From Opitutia bacterium (GTDB lineage: Bacteria > Verrucomicrobiota > Verrucomicrobiia > Opitutales > Opitutaceae): a DNA stretch of 64,000 bases. The position numbers and the translations under genes are program-made. The notes below the pieces were generated by a model that searched no databases, was not told the DNA's origin, and saw only the letters and a program-made list of their open reading frames with translations. Each line of letters begins with the position of its first letter. The stretch's first letter is position 1. Below are positions 8,547 to 17,985 of this stretch, one piece after another. The DNA lies in contig CANGHW010000007.1 of NCBI GenBank assembly GCA_947453695.1, forward strand, positions 1-64,000. The letters are read 5' to 3'.

Positions 8547-9626
8547 CTAAAAGCGCGACGTGATCTGGTGCACGAGACGACACGGGCCAGCAGCGCGGAC
8601 GGCTTGATGCCACGTGTAGTAGTTGAGGCCGGTGGGGGCGACGTGCACGCAGTTGGGATGGTCATAGTGCTCGGCGAGGCGGCAGAAAAAATGGCCCATC
8701 TCGTGCAGGCAGAAAGTGGCGATTACGTCCAGAATTTCGGCGTCGGGGATCCGGCCGCGCTCACGGAGGAACACCGGCGCGTCGGAGAGAAACGGAAAGA
8801 GGCCTACCATGGTGGCGGTCTGGTAGGGACTGCGGTCGTTGTTGTCGGTGAGGCCGGTGGTGAGGCCGCCGCGGGCGATTACGTAGATCGGCATTTGCTG
8901 GTCGGCGCCGACGATCATGGAGTTGGTGAGCACGAAATCGGCTTCGGTGATTTCCTCCATCAGCACGGCCCAGTGGGCGAAGGAGTTGAGGCGGGCTTGC
9001 GCAGAATTGAAAAACGGTTGGCCGTCCGGGAGGGGGCTGCGGCGCAGTTCATCGAGCTGGCTGATAAACTGGCGTTGGGCTAAGTCGACGGCTTCGGCTT
9101 GCGAGGACAAGGTTCCGGCGCGCAGGTAGCGGGCGACGGTAGCGAGCGGACGGTTGCGAAAATCGCGGGCGATGACGCCGCGGAGCTTTTCCGCACCGAG
9201 CGGGCCGGCGGGATCGAGATCGGTGTTGCGGATGATGCTGGCGGATCGGGCGAATACCTGGTCGTAGCGGGTGAACTCGGATCCGAGATCGCGGGCGCCG
9301 ACTTCGCGCAGTTTCACCGTGTAGCCGAGCCACTCGAGAAGGAGGCGCTCGAGTTTGGTGTAGAGCAACGGGCGCTGAGCCGGGGCGAGACGCGGTAAGC
9401 GCGGATCCTCGAGGTAGAGCATCCGCAATTCATAGGGACGGTCGCGGGGGAGCAGTCGTAGAGGGGATGCCGCGCGGGCTGGAACGATCTTGGGGCTCGT
9501 CGACGGCGCCGAGTTCGGAGCCGGGGCCGGCGCCTGAGCGTTTAGCAAGGGTGCACAGCAGGTCGCCGCGAGAAGTAGGGCGATGACGGTCGGACGAAGT
9601 CTGAGCAGGCGGACGAGCGTGGACAT
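8547..9626 (-). CDS. Exported HExxH putative zinc metallopeptidase
   Basis: 359 residues from the ATG at 9626, which begins a good signal peptide (LRPTVIALLLAATCCAPLLNAQA) and lies 10 bp after the aldo/keto reductase stop. A Pro/Ala/Ser linker follows. Near the C-terminus, FCLHEMGHFF gives HEMGH at residues 308-312, with further candidates H320 and H323 (AEHYDHPNC). HExxH is the zinc-binding, catalytic motif of many metallopeptidases, but the third ligand spacing does not fit the metzincin HExxHxxGxxH, and I do not recognise a family. Also seen is DNNDRSPYQTATMVG, typical of a structured domain. The longer frame to 10022 is antisense-type sequence inside the upstream gene and is rejected. Confidence 0.65.
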   Translation of the reverse strand: MSTLVRLLRLRPTVIALLLAATCCAPLLNAQAPAPAPNSAPSTSPKIVPARAASPLRLLPRDRPYELRMLYLEDPRLPRLAPAQRPLLYTKLERLLLEWLGYTVKLREVGARDLGSEFTRYDQVFARSASIIRNTDLDPAGPLGAEKLRGVIARDFRNRPLATVARYLRAGTLSSQAEAVDLAQRQFISQLDELRRSPLPDGQPFFNSAQARLNSFAHWAVLMEEITEADFVLTNSMIVGADQQMPIYVIARGGLTTGLTDNNDRSPYQTATMVGLFPFLSDAPVFLRERGRIPDAEILDVIATFCLHEMGHFFCRLAEHYDHPNCVHVAPTGLNYYTWHQAVRAAGPCRLVHQITSRF

Positions 9627-9636
9627 GGACGGCGGA

Positions 9637-10626
9637 TTATTTTCCGGCATACCAGACGCCGCGGCGCCAGTGGTGGCGACGGAGTTGGTGGACGAGTGCA
9701 ATGGGCATGGCGGGGAGGTCACTGACGGCGCAGTTGGCCTCGGCCTGAGCGACGTTGCGGATGCCGGGAATAACGACGGAGACGGCAGGGTGGGCGAGCA
9801 CCCACTTGAGGGCGGCCTGCGGGAGCGTGTAGCCGGAACCGGCGAGATCGGACTGGATGGCGGCGACGCGGGCGAGGACGCGCGGCAGGCGGTCGCCAGC
9901 AAAATACTTCGCCCGAAAATCATCGGGTGCGAAAGTGGTGGCGGCCGTGAACTTGCCGGTGAGTGCGCCCTCGTCGAAGGCGACGCGCACGATGACCGCG
10001 ACGCCGCATTCCTGGGCGACATCGAGGAGTTCAGCGGCGGGCTCTTGGTCGAAGAGGTTGTAGATTACCTGGACGGCATCGACCCAACCGCCGCGCATGA
10101 GATCGATGACGGCGTTTTGATCCTGCTCGGGCGTGGAAATGCCGATTAGCCCGATGCGGCCCTCGCGCTGGAGCTGGCGGAGGATCTTGAAAGGAATCGG
10201 ATTTCGGTTCCACGCGCGTGTCCAGGTGTGGAGCTGGAGGAAGTCGATTTTTTCGACGCCGAGATTGGCGCAACGGGTAGCGAGGTTCTCGCGAAGGTAA
10301 GTCTCGGAGAAGCGGTCCTCGGCGCGGTCGTAGGGCGACGGCGGCCAGTCGCCGGGAGCGGGCGGGGTTTTCGTGGCGACGAAAATGCGCTCGGAGCGGC
10401 CGCTGGCGGCGCGTTCGCGGAGGACCCGGGCGATGAGTTTTTCGCTGCGGCCGTTGCCGTAGCCGGCGGCGGTGTCGATAAAGGTGACGCCGAGGTCGAG
10501 GGCGCGGTGGAGGGCGGCGAGGGAATCGGTGTCGGCCTGCGCGCCCCACGAGCCGCCGATGGCCCAGGCGCCGAAACCGATTTCAGACGTGGTGAACGGG
10601 TGGCGGCCGAAAGGGCGGAGTTGCAT
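9637..10626 (-). CDS. Aldo/keto reductase
   Basis: 329 residues, the usual length for the family. The catalytic tetrad is readable: D51 and Y56 in FIDTAAGYGNG, K86 in VATKT, and H133 in LQLHTW. GISTPEQDQ and the C-terminal SVVIPGIRN cofactor loop support an NAD(P)H-dependent (alpha/beta)8-barrel reductase of the AKR11/12 or YajO/IolS-like type acting on aldehydes or sugars; the substrate is unknown. It heads a minus-strand run with the HExxH protein (10 bp gap) and an MFS transporter. Confidence 0.9.
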   Translation of the reverse strand: MQLRPFGRHPFTTSEIGFGAWAIGGSWGAQADTDSLAALHRALDLGVTFIDTAAGYGNGRSEKLIARVLRERAASGRSERIFVATKTPPAPGDWPPSPYDRAEDRFSETYLRENLATRCANLGVEKIDFLQLHTWTRAWNRNPIPFKILRQLQREGRIGLIGISTPEQDQNAVIDLMRGGWVDAVQVIYNLFDQEPAAELLDVAQECGVAVIVRVAFDEGALTGKFTAATTFAPDDFRAKYFAGDRLPRVLARVAAIQSDLAGSGYTLPQAALKWVLAHPAVSVVIPGIRNVAQAEANCAVSDLPAMPIALVHQLRRHHWRRGVWYAGK

Positions 10627-10714
10627 CGGCCGAGGGTGTAGCTGGCCTCCGGTGAGGGAGCACGAAATTTATGATGCAACGTCGCCGCCAGTGGGCGTGA
10701 GCGGGCTGGCGGAC

Positions 10715-13096
10715 TCAGAGTTTGTCGGGGGTGACTTCGCTGGCTTCGCCGTTGGCGCGGACGGTGACCGGGGCAGGTGCCTTGGCGGACAAGCGGTAGG
10801 TCGTGACGCGGCCGTTTTTCCAGGCGAGGTCGACGATTACGCCGCCGCGGGCGCGGAGGCCGCGGGCTTCGCCGTCGGGCCAAGTGGACGGGAGCGCGGG
10901 GAGGAGATCGATTTCGCCGGCGTGGCTTTGGAGGAGCATTTCGGCGATGCCGGCGGTGGCGCCGAAGTTGCCGTCGATCTGGAAGGGTGGGTGGGCGTCG
11001 AAGAGGTTGGGGTAGGTGCCGCCGCCTTTCTTCATGTCGATGCCGAGGTTTTCGACTGGGGTGAGCTGAGTGCGGAGAATTTTTTCGCAGCGGTCGCCGT
11101 CGCGGAGGCGGGCCCAGAGGTTGAGCTTGTAGGCGATACTCCAGCCGGTGCCGGCATCGCCGCGGACTTCGAGGGATTTGCGGGCGGCGGCGGCGAGTTC
11201 GGGCGAGCGGCGCACGGAAATTTCGTGGCCGGGATGGAGGCCCCAGAGGTGGGACACGTGGCGGTGCTGGGGGTCGGCCTCGGGGTATTCCTCGAGCCAT
11301 TCCATGATGCGGCCGTCGGAGCCGATACGGGTGGGGGCGAGACGGCCGCGCTGCTCGGCGAGGTGCGCGGTGAACGCTTCCTCCCCGGTGAGGCCGAGGA
11401 TTTTGGCGGACTCGATGGTGGCGTTGAAGAGGTAGCGGATGAGCTGTTGGTCGATGGTGGGCCCCATGCACACGTTGGCGCGTTTGCCGTTGGGGAGAAG
11501 GAAGGCGTTTTCCGGAGAATTAGACGGGGCGGTGACGAGCCTCTGGTTTTTCGGCTCGGTGATGAGGAGGTCGGAGTAGAACTGCGCGGAGCCCTTCAGG
11601 ATCGGGTAGGCCCAAGCGAGGAATTTTTTGTCGCCGGTGAAGAGCCAGTGATCCCAGAGGTGTTGGCAGAGCCAGGCGGAGCCGCTGTTGGCAGAGCCCC
11701 AGTTGGCGGCTTCGCCGGGGGAGGTGAACCCCCAGGGATTGCCGAGGACGTGGGCGACCCAGCCGCGCGCACCGTAGTATTTCTGGGCGGTGACGGCGCC
11801 GGGTTTCTGCAGCGACTCGATGAAAGCGAAGAGCGGGCGGGCGAGTTCGCCGAGGCCGCAGACTTCCGCGGGCCAGTAGTTCATCTGAACGTTGACGTTG
11901 AGGTGCCAGTCGGCGTTCCACGGGGCTTGGATCTCCTCGGCCCAGATGCCCTGGAGATTGGCGGGAAAACCGCCGGGGCGGGACGAGGAGATGAGGAGGT
12001 AGCGGCCGAAATCAAAGAAGAGCGCGGCGAGGCTAGGGTCGCTGCCGCCGTCGCGGAGCGCAGCGAGACGGGCGGGGGTGGTGAGTGCGGCGGTGGCGGG
12101 AAGGGTGGAGCCGAGGCGGAGGGCGACGCGGTTGAAGTAGGGCTGGTAGTCGGCGAGGTGGGCGGCGCGGAGGGCGGTGAAATTTTTCCCGACGGCATGC
12201 GCGAGGTCTTCGTCGGTGGCGGCGACGGGGTCGTCGGCGCGACGGTTGGCGAAGGAGCGGATGTCGGTGAGCGCGGTGACGAGGAGGACGACCTGGGTGG
12301 CGTCGCGGATTTCGAGGGTGTGGGCGGTGGACGAGAGGTCGCCGGTTGGCATGAGGGCGCGGACGCGGGTGGCGAAGCGGACGCCGTCGGTGCCGTTTTT
12401 CCCGTCGGGCAGCTGGCCGGTCATGAGCAGGCGGTCGGGACCGCCGGACGTCGTGGAGAAGTTTTCCGGACGATCCAGGAGGACGTCGAAGTTGAGGGCG
12501 CCGGGCCGGCTGGCGGTGAGGCGGATGATGATGGCTTCGTCGGGAGCGCTCACGAAGGCCTCGCGCGTGTAGGTGACGTCGCCGAACGTGTAGGTGAGTT
12601 TGGCGGTGGCGGTCGCGAGATCGAGTTCGCGGCGGTAGGCGGTGGGTGTGGCGTCGGCGGGGTGGGTGGGCGTGGCGAGGAACTTGAGGCGGAGGTTGCC
12701 GAGCACCTGGTAGGAACCGTAGGGGGACTTGGCGCCGCGAGCGCGGTTGGAGCCGACACCGGCGGACGTGAAGTTTTTGTTCACGAGCGCTTCCGCTTCG
12801 GCGTTTTTGCCCTCAAGCAGGAGCCGGCGGATTTCGGGGAGGGCCTGGGCGGCGTCGGGGCGGTCGGAATCTTGCGGCGAGCCGGACCACATCCCGGATT
12901 CGTTGAGGACGATGCGTTCCTCGGCGAGGCCGCCGAAGAGCATGGCGCCGAGTCGGCCGTTGCCGAGCGGGAGCGAAGAGGTGAAATGGGTCGCGGGCGT
13001 ATCGAACCACACGAGGTGCTCGGGCGAGGCGCGGAGGGCGGTGGCAACGAGCAGGGCGACGACGGCGAACGGGGCGAAACGGGCAAGGAGTTTCAT
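10715..13096 (-). CDS. Glycoside hydrolase family 95 (alpha-L-fucosidase-like)
   Basis: 793 residues, close to the family length. The start at 13096 gives a signal peptide ([21 protein letters not shown]), so it acts in the periplasm or outside. The N-terminal domain starts [25 protein letters not shown], as in GH95 enzymes. The catalytic (alpha/alpha)6 barrel contains [25 protein letters not shown] (the NxN pair that positions the nucleophilic water) and [15 protein letters not shown]95 enzymes are inverting 1,2-alpha-L-fucosidases; some are alpha-L-galactosidases, and sequence reading cannot separate these. It lies downstream of gamma-glutamyltransferase but behind a strong terminator, so it has its own promoter. 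It would release fucose from host or algal glycans. Confidence 0.9.
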   Translation of the reverse strand: MKLLARFAPFAVVALLVATALRASPEHLVWFDTPATHFTSSLPLGNGRLGAMLFGGLAEERIVLNESGMWSGSPQDSDRPDAAQALPEIRRLLLEGKNAEAEALVNKNFTSAGVGSNRARGAKSPYGSYQVLGNLRLKFLATPTHPADATPTAYRRELDLATATAKLTYTFGDVTYTREAFVSAPDEAIIIRLTASRPGALNFDVLLDRPENFSTTSGGPDRLLMTGQLPDGKNGTDGVRFATRVRALMPTGDLSSTAHTLEIRDATQVVLLVTALTDIRSFANRRADDPVAATDEDLAHAVGKNFTALRAAHLADYQPYFNRVALRLGSTLPATAALTTPARLAALRDGGSDPSLAALFFDFGRYLLISSSRPGGFPANLQGIWAEEIQAPWNADWHLNVNVQMNYWPAEVCGLGELARPLFAFIESLQKPGAVTAQKYYGARGWVAHVLGNPWGFTSPGEAANWGSANSGSAWLCQHLWDHWLFTGDKKFLAWAYPILKGSAQFYSDLLITEPKNQRLVTAPSNSPENAFLLPNGKRANVCMGPTIDQQLIRYLFNATIESAKILGLTGEEAFTAHLAEQRGRLAPTRIGSDGRIMEWLEEYPEADPQHRHVSHLWGLHPGHEISVRRSPELAAAARKSLEVRGDAGTGWSIAYKLNLWARLRDGDRCEKILRTQLTPVENLGIDMKKGGGTYPNLFDAHPPFQIDGNFGATAGIAEMLLQSHAGEIDLLPALPSTWPDGEARGLRARGGVIVDLAWKNGRVTTYRLSAKAPAPVTVRANGEASEVTPDKL

Positions 13097-13127
13097 GGTG
13101 CGGGGGAGCTGAGGCAGGAGTGGGCCC

Positions 13128-13157
13128 AAAAAAAGCGCGTTGGTCGACAACGCGCTT
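13128..13157 (-). terminator. Intrinsic terminator of the gamma-glutamyltransferase gene
   Basis: A perfect 10-bp stem (AAGCGCGTTG / CAACGCGCTT) with a GTCGA loop, followed on the minus strand by seven T residues. It sits just after the gamma-glutamyltransferase stop and before the GH95 start. Confidence 0.9.
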
Positions 13158-13181
13158 GGAGGTTGAGGCTGAGCGAAGGAC

Positions 13182-14960
<1,779 letters not shown>

Positions 14961-15070
14961 GAGGAGGACGATTGCACGTTCCCAAGAACGAATGCAAACG
15001 CGGCGCGGGCGGTTTGGCTGTGTTCTCAAGCGCAAGTAGGTGACGGTAGCGAGGCCGGCAAAAACATGGG

Positions 15071-15088
15071 TTGTCACTTGTTTGTCAC
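15071..15088. promoter_or_regulatory. Tandem TTGTCAC repeat between ggt and a TonB receptor
   Basis: Two direct copies of TTGTCAC start at 15071 and 15082, one helical turn (11 bp) apart, in the 154-bp divergent intergenic region. This spacing suits a dimeric activator bound to one face of the DNA, upstream of the receptor gene at 15115. The first copy could alternatively act as a -35 element. Confidence 0.35.
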
Positions 15089-15114
15089 GGAAACCCTTGT
15101 TCTATTGGCACGGT

Positions 15115-17790
15115 ATGAACCAACACACTCCCACCGTCACGGCGACTCACAGTGCCGTGTTGCGACGAGCCGCGGTCCTGACTCCCGCTGCGATCGCATT
15201 GTTAGTCTCGGGCGCTGCGGCGTCCCTCTCCGCCCAAACCGCTCCCGCGGACAAGTCGGATCCGATCAAGCTCGAGGCCTTCGTTTCCACCGGCACGCGC
15301 TTCAATGACCGCACGGTCGCGGACTCGCCGGTGCCGATCGACATCATCACGGCTGCCGAGATCAATCGCGGTGGTTACACCGAGACGGCGCAGATTCTCC
15401 AGACGCTCGTGCCGTCGTTCAACTATCCCCGTCCGTCGCTGACGGACGGCACGGATCACGTCCGCCCCGCGACGCTGCGTGGCCTCGCGCCCGACCAGAC
15501 CCTCGTGCTCATCAACGGCAAACGCCGCCACACTAGCGCGCTCGTCAATCTCAACGGCTCCATCGGCCGCGGCTCTGTTTCCACCGACTTCAACGTTATC
15601 CCCACGGTCGGCACCGGCCAGATCGAAGTCCTCCGTGACGGCGCTTCGGCGCAATACGGTTCGGACGCGATCGCGGGCGTGATCAATGTGATCCTCCGCA
15701 AAGATGTCGGCTCCGGCATCAACGTCAGCTGGGGTGCGACGCAGCGTGGCGACGGTCGCGACCTCAAGGCCGAGATTTACTCCGGCATGAAGTTCGGTCC
15801 GAAGAAAGAAGGTTCGCTCTTTGTGAGCGCCTGGTCCCGCAATAAGAGCCCGACCAACCGCATCCAACCCGACACGCGTCAGCAATACTTCGGCCGTTCG
15901 GCGACCGGCACGTTGACCACCATTTCGGGCAACTATGGTTCTGGCACCGGTCTCAGCGCCTCCAACGGAACGCTCGATGCCCGCGAAGCCACCATCAACC
16001 GCCTCAACCACCGCTTCGGTGACCCGCGCTCCAAGGAAGACGGCCTTTGGTTCAACGGCGAGCTCCCGCTCGAAAACGGCGCGATCACGGCCTACGTCTT
16101 TGGTGGTTATTCCCGCAAACACGGCGAAGGCGCCGGCTTTTTCCGTCGCTCTGGTGATGACCGCACCATCCGCTCCATCTGGCCCAACGGCTTCCTGCCG
16201 GTCATTCAGTCCAACGTCGAAGACTTCTCCCTCGGCGGTGGCCTTCGCGGCAAGGCGTCCGGCTGGAATTGGGACGTGAGCTCCGTCTACGGTTACAACA
16301 ACCTCGGCTATACCACCGCGCAGTCAATCAACGACACCATCGGTGCACCGAGCAAGACGAGCTTTGACTCCGGCGGCCTCAAGAATCTCCAGTCCACCAC
16401 CAACGTCGATCTCTCGAACCAGCTCGATGTCGGCCTGAAGTCTCCTCTCAAGGTCGCTGTCGGCGCCGAAGTGCGTTGGGAGCAATACAAGGTCAAGGCC
16501 GGCGAACCCGACTCTTACCGCGATGCGGGCGGCAAGATCATCGACGGACCGAATGCCGGCACAATCGGCACCAGCGTGCCGGGCGCGCAGGTGTTCGCGG
16601 GTTTTAAGCCCTCCGAAGCCGGCTCGCATGCACGCACAAGCAAGGCGCTCTACGTCGATCTCGAAAATAAACTTACCGACCAGTGGCTCGTCAGCGCCGC
16701 CGGTCGCTTCGAGGACTATAGCGATTTCGGTAACAGCACGACGGGGAAGTTGGCGACGCGCTATGAACTCCTGAAAGGCTTTGCGGTCCGCGCCTCGCTT
16801 AGCAGCGGCTTCCGCGCGCCGCATCTCGCGCAGCAGTGGTTCGCTTCGACGGCCACGAACTTTATCAGTGGCGTGCCCTACGAGGTGAGCACCTTCCCAG
16901 TCGGCACGCCTATCGCCCAGGCGCTTGGCGCTTCGGCCCTCACGCCGGAAAAATCCATCAACTGGAGCGGTGGCTTCACTTGGCAGCCGATCGAGGCCTT
17001 CACTTCTTCAATCGACTTCTATCAGATCGAAATCGACGACCGGATCGTTCTCTCGTCGAACTTCATTGGCACGCCGGTCGTCAACTTCCTCGTCTCGCGC
17101 GGTCTACCCGCGGTCGGTGGCGGTCGCTACTTCACCAATGGTGTCGACACCAAGACCAAGGGCGTCGACGTAACTCTGCGTTACACGATGAAGATTCAGA
17201 ACGCCGGTAAGCTCACGCTCACCGCCAGCGGTAACTCCAACAAGACTGAGGTCACCAAATTCAAGCCTACTCCGCCGCAACTCGCCGCGCTGGGCATCAC
17301 CACGCCGCTCTTCGACCTTACGGAAAAAATCCGCATGGAAAAGGGCCAGCCGCGCAACACGATCAACCTGATCGCCAACTACGATCTCGGTGCGTGGGGC
17401 TTCATGCTTCGCAACGTCCGTTATGGAGAGGTTTCTTCGGTTGCGTTCACCGGCGCCTCCCAAGCGCAGATCGACGCCCTTACCCCGGGCTACAAGGTCG
17501 CGTTTGCCGACACCGTGCCCGTTAGCACAAATAAGCAGGTCATCCAGACCTTTGAGGCAAAGTGGATCACCGATCTCGATGTGACCTACCGCGTCAACAA
17601 ACAGCTCTCGGTTTCGGCCGGCATGAACAATCTGTTCAATGTCTACCCGACGGAAAACATCCGCTCCAAGGTCGTAAACGGCACCGCGTTCTCCGGCAGC
17701 GACAACGTTGGCATCTTCCCCTACAGCGGTATCTCGCCCTTCGGCTTCAACGGCGCGAGCTACTACGGCAAGATTAGCTATAAGTTCTAA
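15115..17790 (+). CDS. TonB-dependent outer-membrane receptor
   Basis: 891 residues: signal peptide ending ASLSAQ, a TonB box-like stretch (KLEAFVSTGTRF), then a plug domain with SPVPIDIITAAEI, LRGLAPDQTLVLINGKRRH and the motif VLRDGASAQYGSDAIAGVINVIL, and a 22-strand barrel ending in an aromatic residue (GKISYKF). It would import a TonB-energised substrate across the outer membrane. LNGSIGRGSVSTDFNVIP is typical of the iron-complex/sugar-type group in Verrucomicrobia and Xanthomonadales; the substrate is unknown. The start at 15115 is chosen over 15040 because it opens the signal peptide. A strong terminator follows. Confidence 0.92.
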   Translation: MNQHTPTVTATHSAVLRRAAVLTPAAIALLVSGAAASLSAQTAPADKSDPIKLEAFVSTGTRFNDRTVADSPVPIDIITAAEINRGGYTETAQILQTLVPSFNYPRPSLTDGTDHVRPATLRGLAPDQTLVLINGKRRHTSALVNLNGSIGRGSVSTDFNVIPTVGTGQIEVLRDGASAQYGSDAIAGVINVILRKDVGSGINVSWGATQRGDGRDLKAEIYSGMKFGPKKEGSLFVSAWSRNKSPTNRIQPDTRQQYFGRSATGTLTTISGNYGSGTGLSASNGTLDAREATINRLNHRFGDPRSKEDGLWFNGELPLENGAITAYVFGGYSRKHGEGAGFFRRSGDDRTIRSIWPNGFLPVIQSNVEDFSLGGGLRGKASGWNWDVSSVYGYNNLGYTTAQSINDTIGAPSKTSFDSGGLKNLQSTTNVDLSNQLDVGLKSPLKVAVGAEVRWEQYKVKAGEPDSYRDAGGKIIDGPNAGTIGTSVPGAQVFAGFKPSEAGSHARTSKALYVDLENKLTDQWLVSAAGRFEDYSDFGNSTTGKLATRYELLKGFAVRASLSSGFRAPHLAQQWFASTATNFISGVPYEVSTFPVGTPIAQALGASALTPEKSINWSGGFTWQPIEAFTSSIDFYQIEIDDRIVLSSNFIGTPVVNFLVSRGLPAVGGGRYFTNGVDTKTKGVDVTLRYTMKIQNAGKLTLTASGNSNKTEVTKFKPTPPQLAALGITTPLFDLTEKIRMEKGQPRNTINLIANYDLGAWGFMLRNVRYGEVSSVAFTGASQAQIDALTPGYKVAFADTVPVSTNKQVIQTFEAKWITDLDVTYRVNKQLSVSAGMNNLFNVYPTENIRSKVVNGTAFSGSDNVGIFPYSGISPFGFNGASYYGKISYKF

Positions 17791-17818
17791 GCGAGATCGA
17801 TTGTCCGATTTCAGCGCG

Positions 17819-17851
17819 AAGCGCGGAGCCTACCAGGCTCCGCGCTTTTTT
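17819..17851 (+). terminator. Intrinsic terminator after the first TonB receptor
   Basis: An 11-bp perfect GC-rich stem (GCGCGGAGCCT / AGGCTCCGCGC) with an ACC loop, followed by six T residues, 29 bases after the receptor stop codon. Confidence 0.93.
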
Positions 17852-17985
17852 GTGGCGTGAAAGGAACTGCCATCGCCCCCGGGGATTCGTCCTTGCCACC
17901 TAGTGGGGGATTAAGTGACCTGCGGATGCCGTTTGTCATATAGCCTGCGACACCACCTCGCCGGGACAGCGGCACCACCACACCT

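Noticed and set aside
15071-15115. Sigma-70 promoter with TTGTCA as -35
   Set aside because: No acceptable -10 hexamer at 16-18 bp.
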